From [Bacteroides] pectinophilus (GTDB lineage Bacteria; Bacillota; Clostridia; Lachnospirales; Lachnospiraceae), in the NCBI GenBank assembly GCA_025146925.1, contig CP102260.1, forward strand, positions 1,621,001-1,685,000: 64,000 bases of DNA, written 5' to 3'. Shown here piece after piece: positions 35,478 through 43,902 of the stretch (the first letter of the stretch is position 1; every line of letters starts with the position of its first letter). The notes below the pieces were generated by a model, which saw nothing but the letters and a program-made list of their open reading frames with translations, ran no database searches and had not been told where the DNA came from. Position numbers and translations under genes: made by a program.

Positions 35478-37299
35478 ATCTTTCACCTCTTGCTGCCATC
35501 TTACGCGGTGGAATGAGACAATGTCTGTCAAATCCTATCAGGTCACTTCTTCCGTTGGAAAGCAGCGCTTCCTTTACAAGTTCATAATTCTCCGGATTGC
35601 GGTACTGGATAAGTGCACGCTGCATCGCCTTCTCATGCGGACTTCTCGGTGTGTACACTTTCTCCATTGTACGTGGATCATATCCTGTATAATACATGCA
35701 TGTAGACAATGTTGACGGGGTCGGATAAAAATCCTGCACCTGTTCAGGTATGTACCCCATATCTCTTACATACTCAGCAAGTTCAATTGCCTCTTTCATA
35801 GTCGAACCCGGATGCGATGACATAAGATAAGGAACAACAAACTGCTCCTTGCCTGTCTTTTTGTTAATCTTTGCATACCGGTTAAGGAATGCCATATATA
35901 CATCATTAGAAGGCTTTCCCATCATCTTAAGTACGTTATCGCTTATGTGCTCCGGAGCCACGCGGAGCTGCCCGCTTATGTGATTCTCGCATAATTCCCT
36001 TAAGAACGTATCATCACTGTCAGCCATAACATAATCAAATCTTATTCCCGACCTTACAAATACTTTCTTGACCTTAGGAAGCTTACGCAGCTTACGCAGC
36101 AGCGCCACATAATCCTTGTGGTCTACTTTCAGGTTGTTACACGGTTTTGGAAACAGACACTGTTTTGAAGGGCATGTACCATATCTGAGCTGTTTGTCGC
36201 AGGATGTATGCCTGAAGTTAGCAGTTGGGCCTCCTACATCATGGATATATCCCTTAAAATCTTTTTCCTCAGTCATATGCTTTGCTTCATTAATTATGCT
36301 TTCATGGCTTCTCGTCTGGACTATGCGTCCCTGATGAAATGTAAGGGCGCAGAAACTGCATCCGCCAAAGCATCCTCTGTTGCTCGTGAGACTGAACTTA
36401 ATCTCTGACAGTGCCGGTATCCCACCATCCTTCTTATACACCGGATGATAATCACACATATAATCAAGTGCATACACATCATCCATCTCCTGCTGTGTAA
36501 GCGGATACGCCGGTGGATTCTGAACCACATACATCTTGTTCTTAACTTTTTCTACAAGTATCTTTGCAACAAACGGATCCGTATTGCAGTACTGGCTGTA
36601 GAAGCTGTGTGCATACTGTTTCTTGTCCGTACTCACCTCATCATACGATGGCAGTTCTATATATTCCTCGGTTATATTATCCGTCGAATCAGTACGGTAA
36701 ACGGTTCCTCTTATATATGTTATATCTTTTACATTAATTCCGGCATCCAGTGCATCTGCTATCTCTACTATTGAATGCTCTCCCATTCCGTATGATATCA
36801 GGTCTGCTCCCGAATCAATCAGTATTGAATGCTTAACCTTGTCCGACCAGTAATCATAATGTGACAGTCGACGCAGACTCGCCTCTATTCCTCCGATAAT
36901 TATAGGTACATCCTTATATGTCTGCCTTATAAGATTGCAGTATACAACCGTTGCATAATCCGGCCGAAGCCCCATTCTGCCTCCCGGTGAGTACGCATCC
37001 GTATGACGCCTTTTCCTGGAAACGGTATAATGGTTAACCATTGAATCCATGTTGCCGGCGCTCACAAGGAAGCCCAGTCTCGGTCTTCCAAGTATTGTAA
37101 TGCTCTCCCTGTTCTTCCAGTCTGGCTGGGCAATAATTCCAACCCTGTAGCCGTGTGCCTCAAGTATCCTGCTTATTATCGCCGGTCCAAACGATGAATG
37201 GTCTACGTATGCATCCCCCGTGATATACACAAAGTCGCACTCATCCCAGCCCCTCTTTTTCATATCGCCCTTACATATGGGCAAAAAATCATGTATCAT
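35431..37299 (-). CDS. YgiQ-type radical SAM protein
   Basis: A 622-residue YgiQ family radical SAM enzyme; its substrate is unknown. N-terminal DUF3362-type family features include [27 protein letters not shown], followed by [36 protein letters not shown], then the [4Fe-4S] motif [11 protein letters not shown] (C-x3-C-x2-C) near residue 310 and [15 protein letters not shown], and a C-terminal [17 protein letters not shown] with [27 protein letters not shown] precedes the ATG. The basic tail ends [10 protein letters not shown]. Confidence 0.93.
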   Translation of the reverse strand: MIHDFLPICKGDMKKRGWDECDFVYITGDAYVDHSSFGPAIISRILEAHGYRVGIIAQPDWKNRESITILGRPRLGFLVSAGNMDSMVNHYTVSRKRRHTDAYSPGGRMGLRPDYATVVYCNLIRQTYKDVPIIIGGIEASLRRLSHYDYWSDKVKHSILIDSGADLISYGMGEHSIVEIADALDAGINVKDITYIRGTVYRTDSTDNITEEYIELPSYDEVSTDKKQYAHSFYSQYCNTDPFVAKILVEKVKNKMYVVQNPPAYPLTQQEMDDVYALDYMCDYHPVYKKDGGIPALSEIKFSLTSNRGCFGGCSFCALTFHQGRIVQTRSHESIINEAKHMTEEKDFKGYIHDVGGPTANFRHTSCDKQLRYGTCPSKQCLFPKPCNNLKVDHKDYVALLRKLRKLPKVKKVFVRSGIRFDYVMADSDDTFLRELCENHISGQLRVAPEHISDNVLKMMGKPSNDVYMAFLNRYAKINKKTGKEQFVVPYLMSSHPGSTMKEAIELAEYVRDMGYIPEQVQDFYPTPSTLSTCMYYTGYDPRTMEKVYTPRSPHEKAMQRALIQYRNPENYELVKEALLSNGRSDLIGFDRHCLIPPRKMAARGERFEKTGKKRKRNTRVH

Positions 37300-37307
37300 C
37301 CTGCTCC

Positions 37308-38792
37308 TTATTTTTGTACATTCTTATCCTGCACAAATAACTCTTCAAATGAATCTATATAATAATCCGCAAGCCTGCGTTTCTCGTCATCGGTATCTCT
37401 GGAAAATTCATCATATACCGCACATGTTGTCATTCCGGCTGATATGCCGGCCTGTATTCCTTTGACAACATCCTCAAACACAAGACAGCTGCATGGAAAT
37501 ACTCCCATATTCTCCGCTGCCGTAAGATATATCTCCGGGTCAGGCTTGCCATGATTGACATCACAGCCAGTCACAACTGCCGCAAACATATCTGCTATTC
37601 CGTGTGCATTAAGGCATTCTGTAACCAGTTTTCTCGAATTGCTTGTTGCAATTCCGATTTTGATTCTTCTTTTTACAAGCTCATCAAGAAGCATCCTTGC
37701 ATACGGCTTCAGTTGTAAGCTGTTGGCATACCTGTCAAATGCCATATCGTTCCACAACTGTGTTATCTCTTCAGTCGATTCAGGAAGATTAAATGTCTCT
37801 TTGAAATAAACCGCTGTCTCATGTATGCTCATTCCTTCCACATCCTGTGTCATCGACTTTGGTGCGGTAAGGTTCCTGCTTCCAAGGAATTCCTCATCAA
37901 TGTCCTTCCATACATGCATACTGTCTATCAGTGTTCCGTCCATATCGAATATGACACCCTTTATGTCCTTAAGTACTGTGTCGAGGCTGACAGCTTTTGA
38001 GTTCTCATCTGCTGCTTTTATATTGCAATTTGTATCCATATCATTAACACCTCTCAGATTATCTGTCTCGCTGTCTGTAAGACGGCGGTACTGCCCCGGC
38101 TTCAAATCAAAATCAAGCTGCAGCGTTCCCATTGAGATTCTCTTAAGATATGTTACACGGCAGCCTGCTGCCATGAACATCCTCTTTATCTGGTGGAACT
38201 TTCCTTCGCTTATCGTTATAACAGCTTCATCTGCTGACATTAACCTGAGCTTTGCCGGCTTTGTATGATAGATTTCTTTCGGATTATTATCAACCTCATC
38301 ATCTGCACATTTGGCAATATTGATATCAATTCCTTTTGCAAATGATTCAACCGTGTTATCAGCTATAATGCCCTCAAATCTCACATAATATGACTTATCT
38401 ACATGCTTTCTTGGACTTAGCAGCTTATGCGCCAGCTCTCCGTCATTAGTAATAAGCATAAGTCCTTCGGTGTCTTTATCCAGTCTTCCCACCGGAAAAA
38501 GATCCCTGCAGATGTTATCAGTAATCAGATCAACAACCGTCTGTGCCTTGGGGTCATTGGCTGCTGACAGTACTCCTTTTGGTTTATTGAGCATAAAATA
38601 CTCGAACTGAGTATAACCGATGATATCACTGCCAACCATAATCTTATCCCTGTCCGTGTCCACTTTGACATCCGGCTTTGTCACCGTTACACCGTTGACA
38701 CTTACCAGCTTCTTCCGTATCTGTTCTTTTACCTGACTGCGTGTTCCAACCTGCATGTCAGCAAGATATTTGTCCAGTCTTATATTAGCCAT
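37308..38792 (-). CDS. Pseudouridine synthase (RsuA family) fused to HAD phosphatase
   Basis: Two enzymes in one 494-residue chain. Residues 1 to about 245 are an RsuA-type synthase: S4 domain ([31 protein letters not shown]), catalytic [17 protein letters not shown], and [14 protein letters not shown]. After a linker of about 40 residues, residues about 285-490 are a beta-phosphoglucomutase-like HAD hydrolase: [14 protein letters not shown] (nucleophile and acid aspartates), [28 protein letters not shown] and [12 protein letters not shown]. No stop or frameshift separates them. An upstream frame extension is rejected because AGGAAAG precedes MANIRLDK. Confidence 0.9.
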   Translation of the reverse strand: MANIRLDKYLADMQVGTRSQVKEQIRKKLVSVNGVTVTKPDVKVDTDRDKIMVGSDIIGYTQFEYFMLNKPKGVLSAANDPKAQTVVDLITDNICRDLFPVGRLDKDTEGLMLITNDGELAHKLLSPRKHVDKSYYVRFEGIIADNTVESFAKGIDINIAKCADDEVDNNPKEIYHTKPAKLRLMSADEAVITISEGKFHQIKRMFMAAGCRVTYLKRISMGTLQLDFDLKPGQYRRLTDSETDNLRGVNDMDTNCNIKAADENSKAVSLDTVLKDIKGVIFDMDGTLIDSMHVWKDIDEEFLGSRNLTAPKSMTQDVEGMSIHETAVYFKETFNLPESTEEITQLWNDMAFDRYANSLQLKPYARMLLDELVKRRIKIGIATSNSRKLVTECLNAHGIADMFAAVVTGCDVNHGKPDPEIYLTAAENMGVFPCSCLVFEDVVKGIQAGISAGMTTCAVYDEFSRDTDDEKRRLADYYIDSFEELFVQDKNVQK

Positions 38793-38800
38793 ACTCTTTC

Positions 38801-40183
38801 CTACATCATTCTCCAGCCTGCAAGGTACTTGTTCTTGAGTGTACCATTGGCGAGTTTTCCCCATCCGAGCGGATACCCGTCAACACACACAAGCTGCCAT
38901 CCGCTCTGTCTTACTACGCCGCAGCTTTCGGGGTCTATCTGTATAGTCTCACCCTTAAGGTATCTGATTACATTCTCATCGTCAGACTTAAGGTCAACCG
39001 CTGATACATACTGATCTTTTCTGAGTACCATTGCAAGTGCCTGGCTTGGCTCAAAGCGGTTTTTCTTAATCTCTCCGAGAAGAAGTCCCGTCCTCATAAC
39101 TCTTAAGCCTGCCGTATTGCCGGCCTGTTTAGGAAGGATGAATACCCTCTCATCCCTTATACTGATATCTGCTGTATCTACAGGATATGTTATCTCATCA
39201 AGGAATTCCTGAAGTTCTTTTGGAATCTTCAATCCGCGTGAAGGTGATGAAGGAATAACCGATGCACCATCCGAACCATCCTTCTTTATCAATGCGACAA
39301 AATGCCCTTCACCCGCCATTCTGTGCGGCCATATACGTACAGTCTTAGACATCTGCATGTCTCTTTCCTGTCCGTCATCCTCATAGCCATGTGAGAATCC
39401 TTCGTATGGTTTAACATCAATAAGCTTAAGTTCAGGACATTCATTGAGAATATATCTGATACTCTCCTCATCCTCAAGTTTGGAGAATGTACAGGTAGAA
39501 TACTGCATTATTCCGCCCGGCTTAAGCATCTTTGACGCAGCCAGAAGCACTCCCTTCTGAATCTCATGATAGAATTCCGGTCCGTTTTTCTCCCAGCTTT
39601 TTATAAGCTTATTGTCCTTACGGAACATTCCCTCACCCGAACACGGAGCATCGATCATAATCTTATCAAAGAACTCCGGATAATATGATACCAGTTTCTT
39701 CGGGTCTTCACTCATAACAAGCACATTGGGAATTCCAAACACCTCAATATTCTTAAGAAGTGCTTTGGCTCTTGAGTTGCTTATATCGTTAGTGACAAGC
39801 ATTCCTGTGTGGTTAAGCTTTGCTCCAAGCTCTGTTGATTTGCCTCCCGGCGCGGCACACATATCAAGTATAGCATCATCTTCATTAACCGGCAGAACAT
39901 TAGCCGGTGTCATTGCACTCGGCTCCTGTATATAGTAAAGTCCGGCATAGTAATACGGATGTTTGGCCGGCTTATCATTCTCACTGAAATAAAATCCATT
40001 CTCTATCCATGGAATCGGCTTTAATTCAAAAGGTGAAATCCTGAGAAACTCCTCAGGAGTTATCTTGAGCGTATTAACGCGCAGTCCATAATATCTGCTG
40101 TCATTAAAGCTGTCAAGATATGCGTCAAACTCATCACCAAGCATATCCTTCATTGTATCCAAATACTTCTGTGGTAAATTCAT
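38801..40183 (-). CDS. RsmB/NOP-type (RsmF-like) rRNA m5C methyltransferase
   Basis: A 460-residue SAM-dependent RNA cytosine-5 methyltransferase. SAM site MCAAPGGKSTELGAKL, DISNSRAKALLKNIE, the first catalytic motif DAPCSGEGMFRKD, and the TC motif MQYSTCTFSKLEDEESI are all present. The C-terminal half matches the RsmF PUA-like extension (GLLLGEIKKNRFEPSQALAMVL, GWQLVCVDGYPLGWGKLANGTLKNKYLAGWR). Start chosen at MNLPQKYLD, seven bases after GGAG; an earlier ATG is in-frame upstream of that site. Confidence 0.93.
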   Translation of the reverse strand: MNLPQKYLDTMKDMLGDEFDAYLDSFNDSRYYGLRVNTLKITPEEFLRISPFELKPIPWIENGFYFSENDKPAKHPYYYAGLYYIQEPSAMTPANVLPVNEDDAILDMCAAPGGKSTELGAKLNHTGMLVTNDISNSRAKALLKNIEVFGIPNVLVMSEDPKKLVSYYPEFFDKIMIDAPCSGEGMFRKDNKLIKSWEKNGPEFYHEIQKGVLLAASKMLKPGGIMQYSTCTFSKLEDEESIRYILNECPELKLIDVKPYEGFSHGYEDDGQERDMQMSKTVRIWPHRMAGEGHFVALIKKDGSDGASVIPSSPSRGLKIPKELQEFLDEITYPVDTADISIRDERVFILPKQAGNTAGLRVMRTGLLLGEIKKNRFEPSQALAMVLRKDQYVSAVDLKSDDENVIRYLKGETIQIDPESCGVVRQSGWQLVCVDGYPLGWGKLANGTLKNKYLAGWRMM

Positions 40184-40226
40184 ATAGTCTCCATTCTTAC
40201 GCAATTCAAACGCATTTAATCATTAT

Positions 40227-40235
40227 ATTATAGCA
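40227..40235 (-). promoter_or_regulatory. Extended -10 promoter upstream of rsmF-like gene
   Basis: Minus-strand TGCTATAAT is an exact extended -10 element about 45 bases before the gene start. No good -35 is seen, as is usual for this promoter type. Confidence 0.55.
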
Positions 40236-40275
40236 TATTCACTGCATTAATGTATAGAGCGTAATACCCCATATA

Positions 40276-40320
40276 TACTGATAATATGTGTACTGATAAT
40301 ATATGCACTAATAATCGTAA
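40276..40320. repeat. 15-bp tandem repeat over M23 peptidase stop
   Basis: Three units of 15 bases: TACTGATAATATGTG, TACTGATAATATATG and CACTAATAATCGTAA. The stop codon of the M23 peptidase gene lies in the third, most diverged unit. This mirrors the arrays at spoIIIAH, hisG and miaA. Confidence 0.75.
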
Positions 40321-41192
40321 CGCGGAACGCTCTTTTCATAATAGCGGAGAAAACTGTATGGATTAATTCCTATCTCTTCGCCATTATTATAGATATACAT
40401 TCCATAATGCAGATGCACGGGAAATTTGCCTTTTGTACCCTCTACGGCACTGTATCCGGTATCTCCCATCATACCGAGAAGAGTTCCCGGATTCACACGG
40501 CTTCCTTTTTCTATTCCCTGTGCATAAGAATCCAGGTGTGCGTAGTAATAGTATACTCCGTTATCTGACATGACTCCAATTCTGAATCCGCCTTTTTCAA
40601 GCCATCCGATATTGGTAACCGTCCCCTCTGTTGCAGCAATAACAGGCATCCGGCCCCTTATATTGTCAATCGACATTAAGTCTGTTCCTTCATGTGTCCT
40701 CCTGCCTCCGTATTTACGTTCATTGCCCCATGAATTAACGTAACTTATCCATTTTTTATGACTGTCGGTTGATAATGGCACAGGGAAAAATGCATTTTCC
40801 GAATCTTCAATCAGTGCATCATAATATGATGCCATGCCGTCAAATTCCTCCGGGCAGAAACGGTACATTCTGCGAATGAACAACTTTACATCTCCCTTTG
40901 CTGCCAGAGAGGCATCCTGTGCCGTAACCGAGTAATGATTCATCAGCATCAGTGCAGCCGCTATCTCTCCCGCCTTAATATTCCACTCATCTGCAAGCCT
41001 CACTATAACTTCTATGCTGCCCTCGCCAAAATCCATTTTTCTGAACTCATTATTATCAGCTCCTACTATATCAGCCGGAATATATGACAGGTCATATACA
41101 CATATATACCGGATAATGCTGACCATGACAGCCATTACAAGCAATATCGTTGTAAGTGCACGAAGGGTTCTTATTTTTTTAATATATTCCAT
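40308..41192 (-). CDS. Membrane-anchored M23 metallopeptidase
   Basis: A 294-residue protein with one N-terminal membrane helix (TTILLVMAVMVSIIRYICVY), a helical extracytoplasmic region (residues about 50-140), and a C-terminal LytM/M23 domain. Zinc ligands appear intact: RRTHEGTDLM and FPVHLHYGMY. Such enzymes cut peptidoglycan cross-bridges; SpoIIQ of Clostridia has the same layout and binds SpoIIIAH, but the sequence alone does not identify this as SpoIIQ. It is divergent from ylbJ. I see no clear ribosome-binding site before the ATG. Confidence 0.88.
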   Translation of the reverse strand: MEYIKKIRTLRALTTILLVMAVMVSIIRYICVYDLSYIPADIVGADNNEFRKMDFGEGSIEVIVRLADEWNIKAGEIAAALMLMNHYSVTAQDASLAAKGDVKLFIRRMYRFCPEEFDGMASYYDALIEDSENAFFPVPLSTDSHKKWISYVNSWGNERKYGGRRTHEGTDLMSIDNIRGRMPVIAATEGTVTNIGWLEKGGFRIGVMSDNGVYYYYAHLDSYAQGIEKGSRVNPGTLLGMMGDTGYSAVEGTKGKFPVHLHYGMYIYNNGEEIGINPYSFLRYYEKSVPRYDY

Positions 41193-41272
41193 ATTTTGAA
41201 TTATTCAGTAAATATGCTCATATTATATTATGCAGCATCAATACCGTTTGTGCCTGCAGAATGGAGATTAAT

Positions 41273-42211
41273 ATGCAGTCTGGCATCTTATCAAAAAATA
41301 TATGGAAAATCACTATGCTTCTTGTGTTTGCAGCTTTTGTTGCTGCTCCGTACATAACACTCCAGGGTGCGGTAAAAGGTGTCCGGTTATGGTTTAATAC
41401 CGTACTTCCAAGTATGCTCCCATGCATTATTATTTCCAATCTCATTATAAATGCATACGGACGCTCTTTTAGATATCCATGGCTCTACATAATTATCACC
41501 GGACTTTTCTGCGGTTATCCGATGGGAGCCAAAAGCTGCACCGATCTGTATGGCCATGATTATAAAAATGCGTGTATGACACAATTTCTTCTTGCAGTCT
41601 GTAACTATTCCAGCCCGGCATTTATCACGGGTTATTGTATAGCCCAGACACTTATTATGAAAGAACATACGCTCCTTATTCTTGCCATTTTATATATTCC
41701 GGTCATATTATTCCTTGCTGTCGAACTTATCGCACACAGGGACTTTTACTTCAGAAGGCCTTCCTCCATTGATATTCTTCATAATACCACTGCCAAAAGT
41801 ACGGCAGTCTTATCTGATGCTGCCCATATGCCTGATGTCCAATGTGTCGATGATGCCATAATGAACGGATTTGAGATAATAACAAAACTTGGCGGGTATA
41901 TAATACTTTTCACAATATTCTCCGAATTCACCGCGTCGCTCCCTGTCGGACGCGGCTTACACCTTGCCATATGTGCTGTATCTGAAATAACAACCGGCAC
42001 TGCGGCTGTCTGTGCAGCAGACATATCCGCACAGATGAAAGTAGTATGTGTATGCACGGCAATCGCTTTCGGGGGATTATCATGCGCCGCACAGACATGC
42101 AGCGTTATATCACATACTTTTTATTCCATAAAAAAATACACATACCACAAGCTTAGCATGGCTGCAATCACAGCCATTGTTGCCGTAATATGTGTATATG
42201 TATTCATGTGA
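41273..42211 (+). CDS. ylbJ: Sporulation integral membrane protein YlbJ
   Basis: YlbJ is a polytopic membrane protein produced in the mother cell in Bacillus and needed for spore cortex formation. The product of about 312 residues has at least seven hydrophobic segments and the family stretches WFNTVLPSMLPCIIISNLI, GLFCGYPMGAKSCTDLY and CNYSSPAFITGY, then GFEIITKLGGYIILFTIFSEF. The ATG is eight bases after GGAG; a nearer upstream ATG lies within that site. One of two plus-strand genes in the window, head to head with the M23 peptidase gene. Confidence 0.9.
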   Translation: MQSGILSKNIWKITMLLVFAAFVAAPYITLQGAVKGVRLWFNTVLPSMLPCIIISNLIINAYGRSFRYPWLYIIITGLFCGYPMGAKSCTDLYGHDYKNACMTQFLLAVCNYSSPAFITGYCIAQTLIMKEHTLLILAILYIPVILFLAVELIAHRDFYFRRPSSIDILHNTTAKSTAVLSDAAHMPDVQCVDDAIMNGFEIITKLGGYIILFTIFSEFTASLPVGRGLHLAICAVSEITTGTAAVCAADISAQMKVVCVCTAIAFGGLSCAAQTCSVISHTFYSIKKYTYHKLSMAAITAIVAVICVYVFM

Positions 42212-42214
42212 TGA

Positions 42215-42790
42215 TTACTGCTGTACATCCTGTGCATCAGACTCAGGTTCACTCTGTCCTCTGAGTTCATTGCGGTTGTTGACTACAACATGAAGAGTAT
42301 CATTAAGCTTAGACATAAGGCTTCCATACTGCTCCTTATTAGTCTCAACAGAATGTTCGATTATCTGCTGGAGGCTTGCAAGCATCTGATCCGTGTATGC
42401 AACTGCCGCACTTCTCATCTCATTGGCTTCCGCTGCCGCACGGTCAACAATCTCCTGTGCCTGATTCTGGGCTGCCTGTATCGTCTGGTCAGCCTGCTCA
42501 TATGCACGCTGCATAATCTCATGCTCATTAACAAGCTCATCCGTCTGGATCTGTGCCTTGTCAAGAATGCTTGCTGCCTGCTCTCTCGCATCAGACAGAA
42601 TTGCATCCTTTTTTTCTATAAGATTCTTATATTTGGTAATCTCCTGAGGCAGCTTTCTTCTAAGTTCACCAAGATACTCCTCAAGTTCATCCTTGTTGGC
42701 TATAATCTTAGAACCCGAGAATGGATAAGGCTTGCAGTTATCTACATACTCTTCGAGCTCTGACACAATCTGTTCTATTCTGCTCGTCAT
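42215..42790 (-). CDS. Coiled-coil protein, DivIVA/ATPase-subunit-like
   Basis: A 191-residue, almost wholly helical protein. MTSRIEQIVSELEEYVDNCKPYPFSGSKIIANKDELEEYLGELRRKLPQEI is followed by a long Ala/Gln/Glu-rich coiled coil (DAREQAASILDKAQIQTDELVNE, QAAQNQAQEIVDRAAAEANEMRSAAVAYTDQ) resembling V-ATPase subunit H/E and DivIVA coiled coils. No membrane segment. The gene is conserved after coaD in Lachnospiraceae as far as I know. Its role is unknown. GGAAGGGAG lies before the chosen start. Confidence 0.75.
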   Translation of the reverse strand: MTSRIEQIVSELEEYVDNCKPYPFSGSKIIANKDELEEYLGELRRKLPQEITKYKNLIEKKDAILSDAREQAASILDKAQIQTDELVNEHEIMQRAYEQADQTIQAAQNQAQEIVDRAAAEANEMRSAAVAYTDQMLASLQQIIEHSVETNKEQYGSLMSKLNDTLHVVVNNRNELRGQSEPESDAQDVQQ

Positions 42791-42807
42791 AATCTCTCCC
42801 TTCCAAA

Positions 42808-43293
42808 TTACTTTGTAATGCCATATTTTTCGTATATTCTCGGAATAACACATTCCGGTACAAACTTATGAATATCTCCTCCATACATAGCCACTTCTTT
42901 GACTATGCTTGAGCTTAAGTATGCATACTTAAGGTTCGTTGTAAGAAATATAGTATCCATATCCGGATAGACTGCATGATTAGTCTGTGCCATCTGAAGT
43001 TCGTATTCAAAATCAGTTATGGCACGCAGTCCCCTGATAGTGACATCTATTCCGTTCTTCTCCATAAAATCAACAAGAAGTCCTCTAAAGCTTACTACTT
43101 CTACATTCGGAAGATGGCTCGTGACTTCATTTAACATATTAACACGTTCATCTACAGAAAACAATGGCGATTTGGTATTATTGTTAAGCACACCGACTAT
43201 CAGATGATCGACCATCTTGGCTGACCTTTCGATAACATCAAGGTGTCCCAGCGTTACGGGGTCAAAGCTCCCCGGATAGATTGCTTTTTTCAC
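42808..43293 (-). CDS. coaD: Phosphopantetheine adenylyltransferase
   Basis: CoaD adenylates 4'-phosphopantetheine, the penultimate step of CoA synthesis. The 161-residue protein begins [27 protein letters not shown] (nucleotidyltransferase HxGH-type motif as TLGHLD) and contains [20 protein letters not shown] and [20 protein letters not shown] start seven bases after GGAG gives the canonical N-terminus and leaves one base after the rsmD stop. rsmD-coaD is a conserved pair. Confidence 0.95.
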   Translation of the reverse strand: MKKAIYPGSFDPVTLGHLDVIERSAKMVDHLIVGVLNNNTKSPLFSVDERVNMLNEVTSHLPNVEVVSFRGLLVDFMEKNGIDVTIRGLRAITDFEYELQMAQTNHAVYPDMDTIFLTTNLKYAYLSSSIVKEVAMYGGDIHKFVPECVIPRIYEKYGITK

Positions 43294-43294
43294 G

Positions 43295-43858
43295 TTATTC
43301 TCCGTTCCTGTCACTATTTACAAAGATATGTTTATTATTCTTATAGTTCTTCTGCTTAACAAGCATATATCCCAGTGACTCAAGATATGAAAAATCTGTC
43401 TCTAATGATGCTTCGATAACTATAAGTGTATATTCATCAAGTATATCACTATTTTTAAGTGCTGCGAGCACCTGTTTTTCGTATTCATGGTTATATGGCG
43501 GATCCATGTGTATAACATCGAATACACCCTTGCCCGCAAGCCTGTTGATTGCCGTAAGTGCATCGCATTCCATAACAGTTGCATTATCTGCCAGCTTTGT
43601 GAATGCAAGATTCTGCTTTATACACGCTGCAGCCGCTTTTGAATTCTCAACAAATACAGCACTTGCCGCGCCTCTGCTCAGGGCCTCGATTCCAATTGCA
43701 CCGCTTCCTGCAAACAGATCAAGGAACTTTGCGCCGGGAACATCAGCCTGAATCACATTAAAAAGTGTCTCTTTAATTCTGTCCTGCGTAGGTCTTGTCT
43801 CAAGGCCTTCTATTGATCTGAGCGGCATGCTTCGTGCCGTTCCCGCTATAACTCTCAT
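43295..43858 (-). CDS. rsmD: 16S rRNA (guanine966-N2)-methyltransferase
   Basis: RsmD methylates G966 of 16S rRNA in the assembled 30S particle. The 187-residue enzyme shows [34 protein letters not shown], the SAM site [21 protein letters not shown] and the catalytic DPPYN. GGAG lies before the ATG. It precedes coaD. Confidence 0.95.
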   Translation of the reverse strand: MRVIAGTARSMPLRSIEGLETRPTQDRIKETLFNVIQADVPGAKFLDLFAGSGAIGIEALSRGAASAVFVENSKAAAACIKQNLAFTKLADNATVMECDALTAINRLAGKGVFDVIHMDPPYNHEYEKQVLAALKNSDILDEYTLIVIEASLETDFSYLESLGYMLVKQKNYKNNKHIFVNSDRNGE

Positions 43859-43902
43859 ATTTTTTCTCCATTCCTGCCTATTTTCACACTATTCCCAAAT
43901 TT

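Noticed and set aside
41193..41272. Sigma-E promoters in the ylbJ/M23 divergent region
   Set aside because: Partial matches (GCATATT, CATAATAT) exist but no -35/-10 pair has acceptable spacing.
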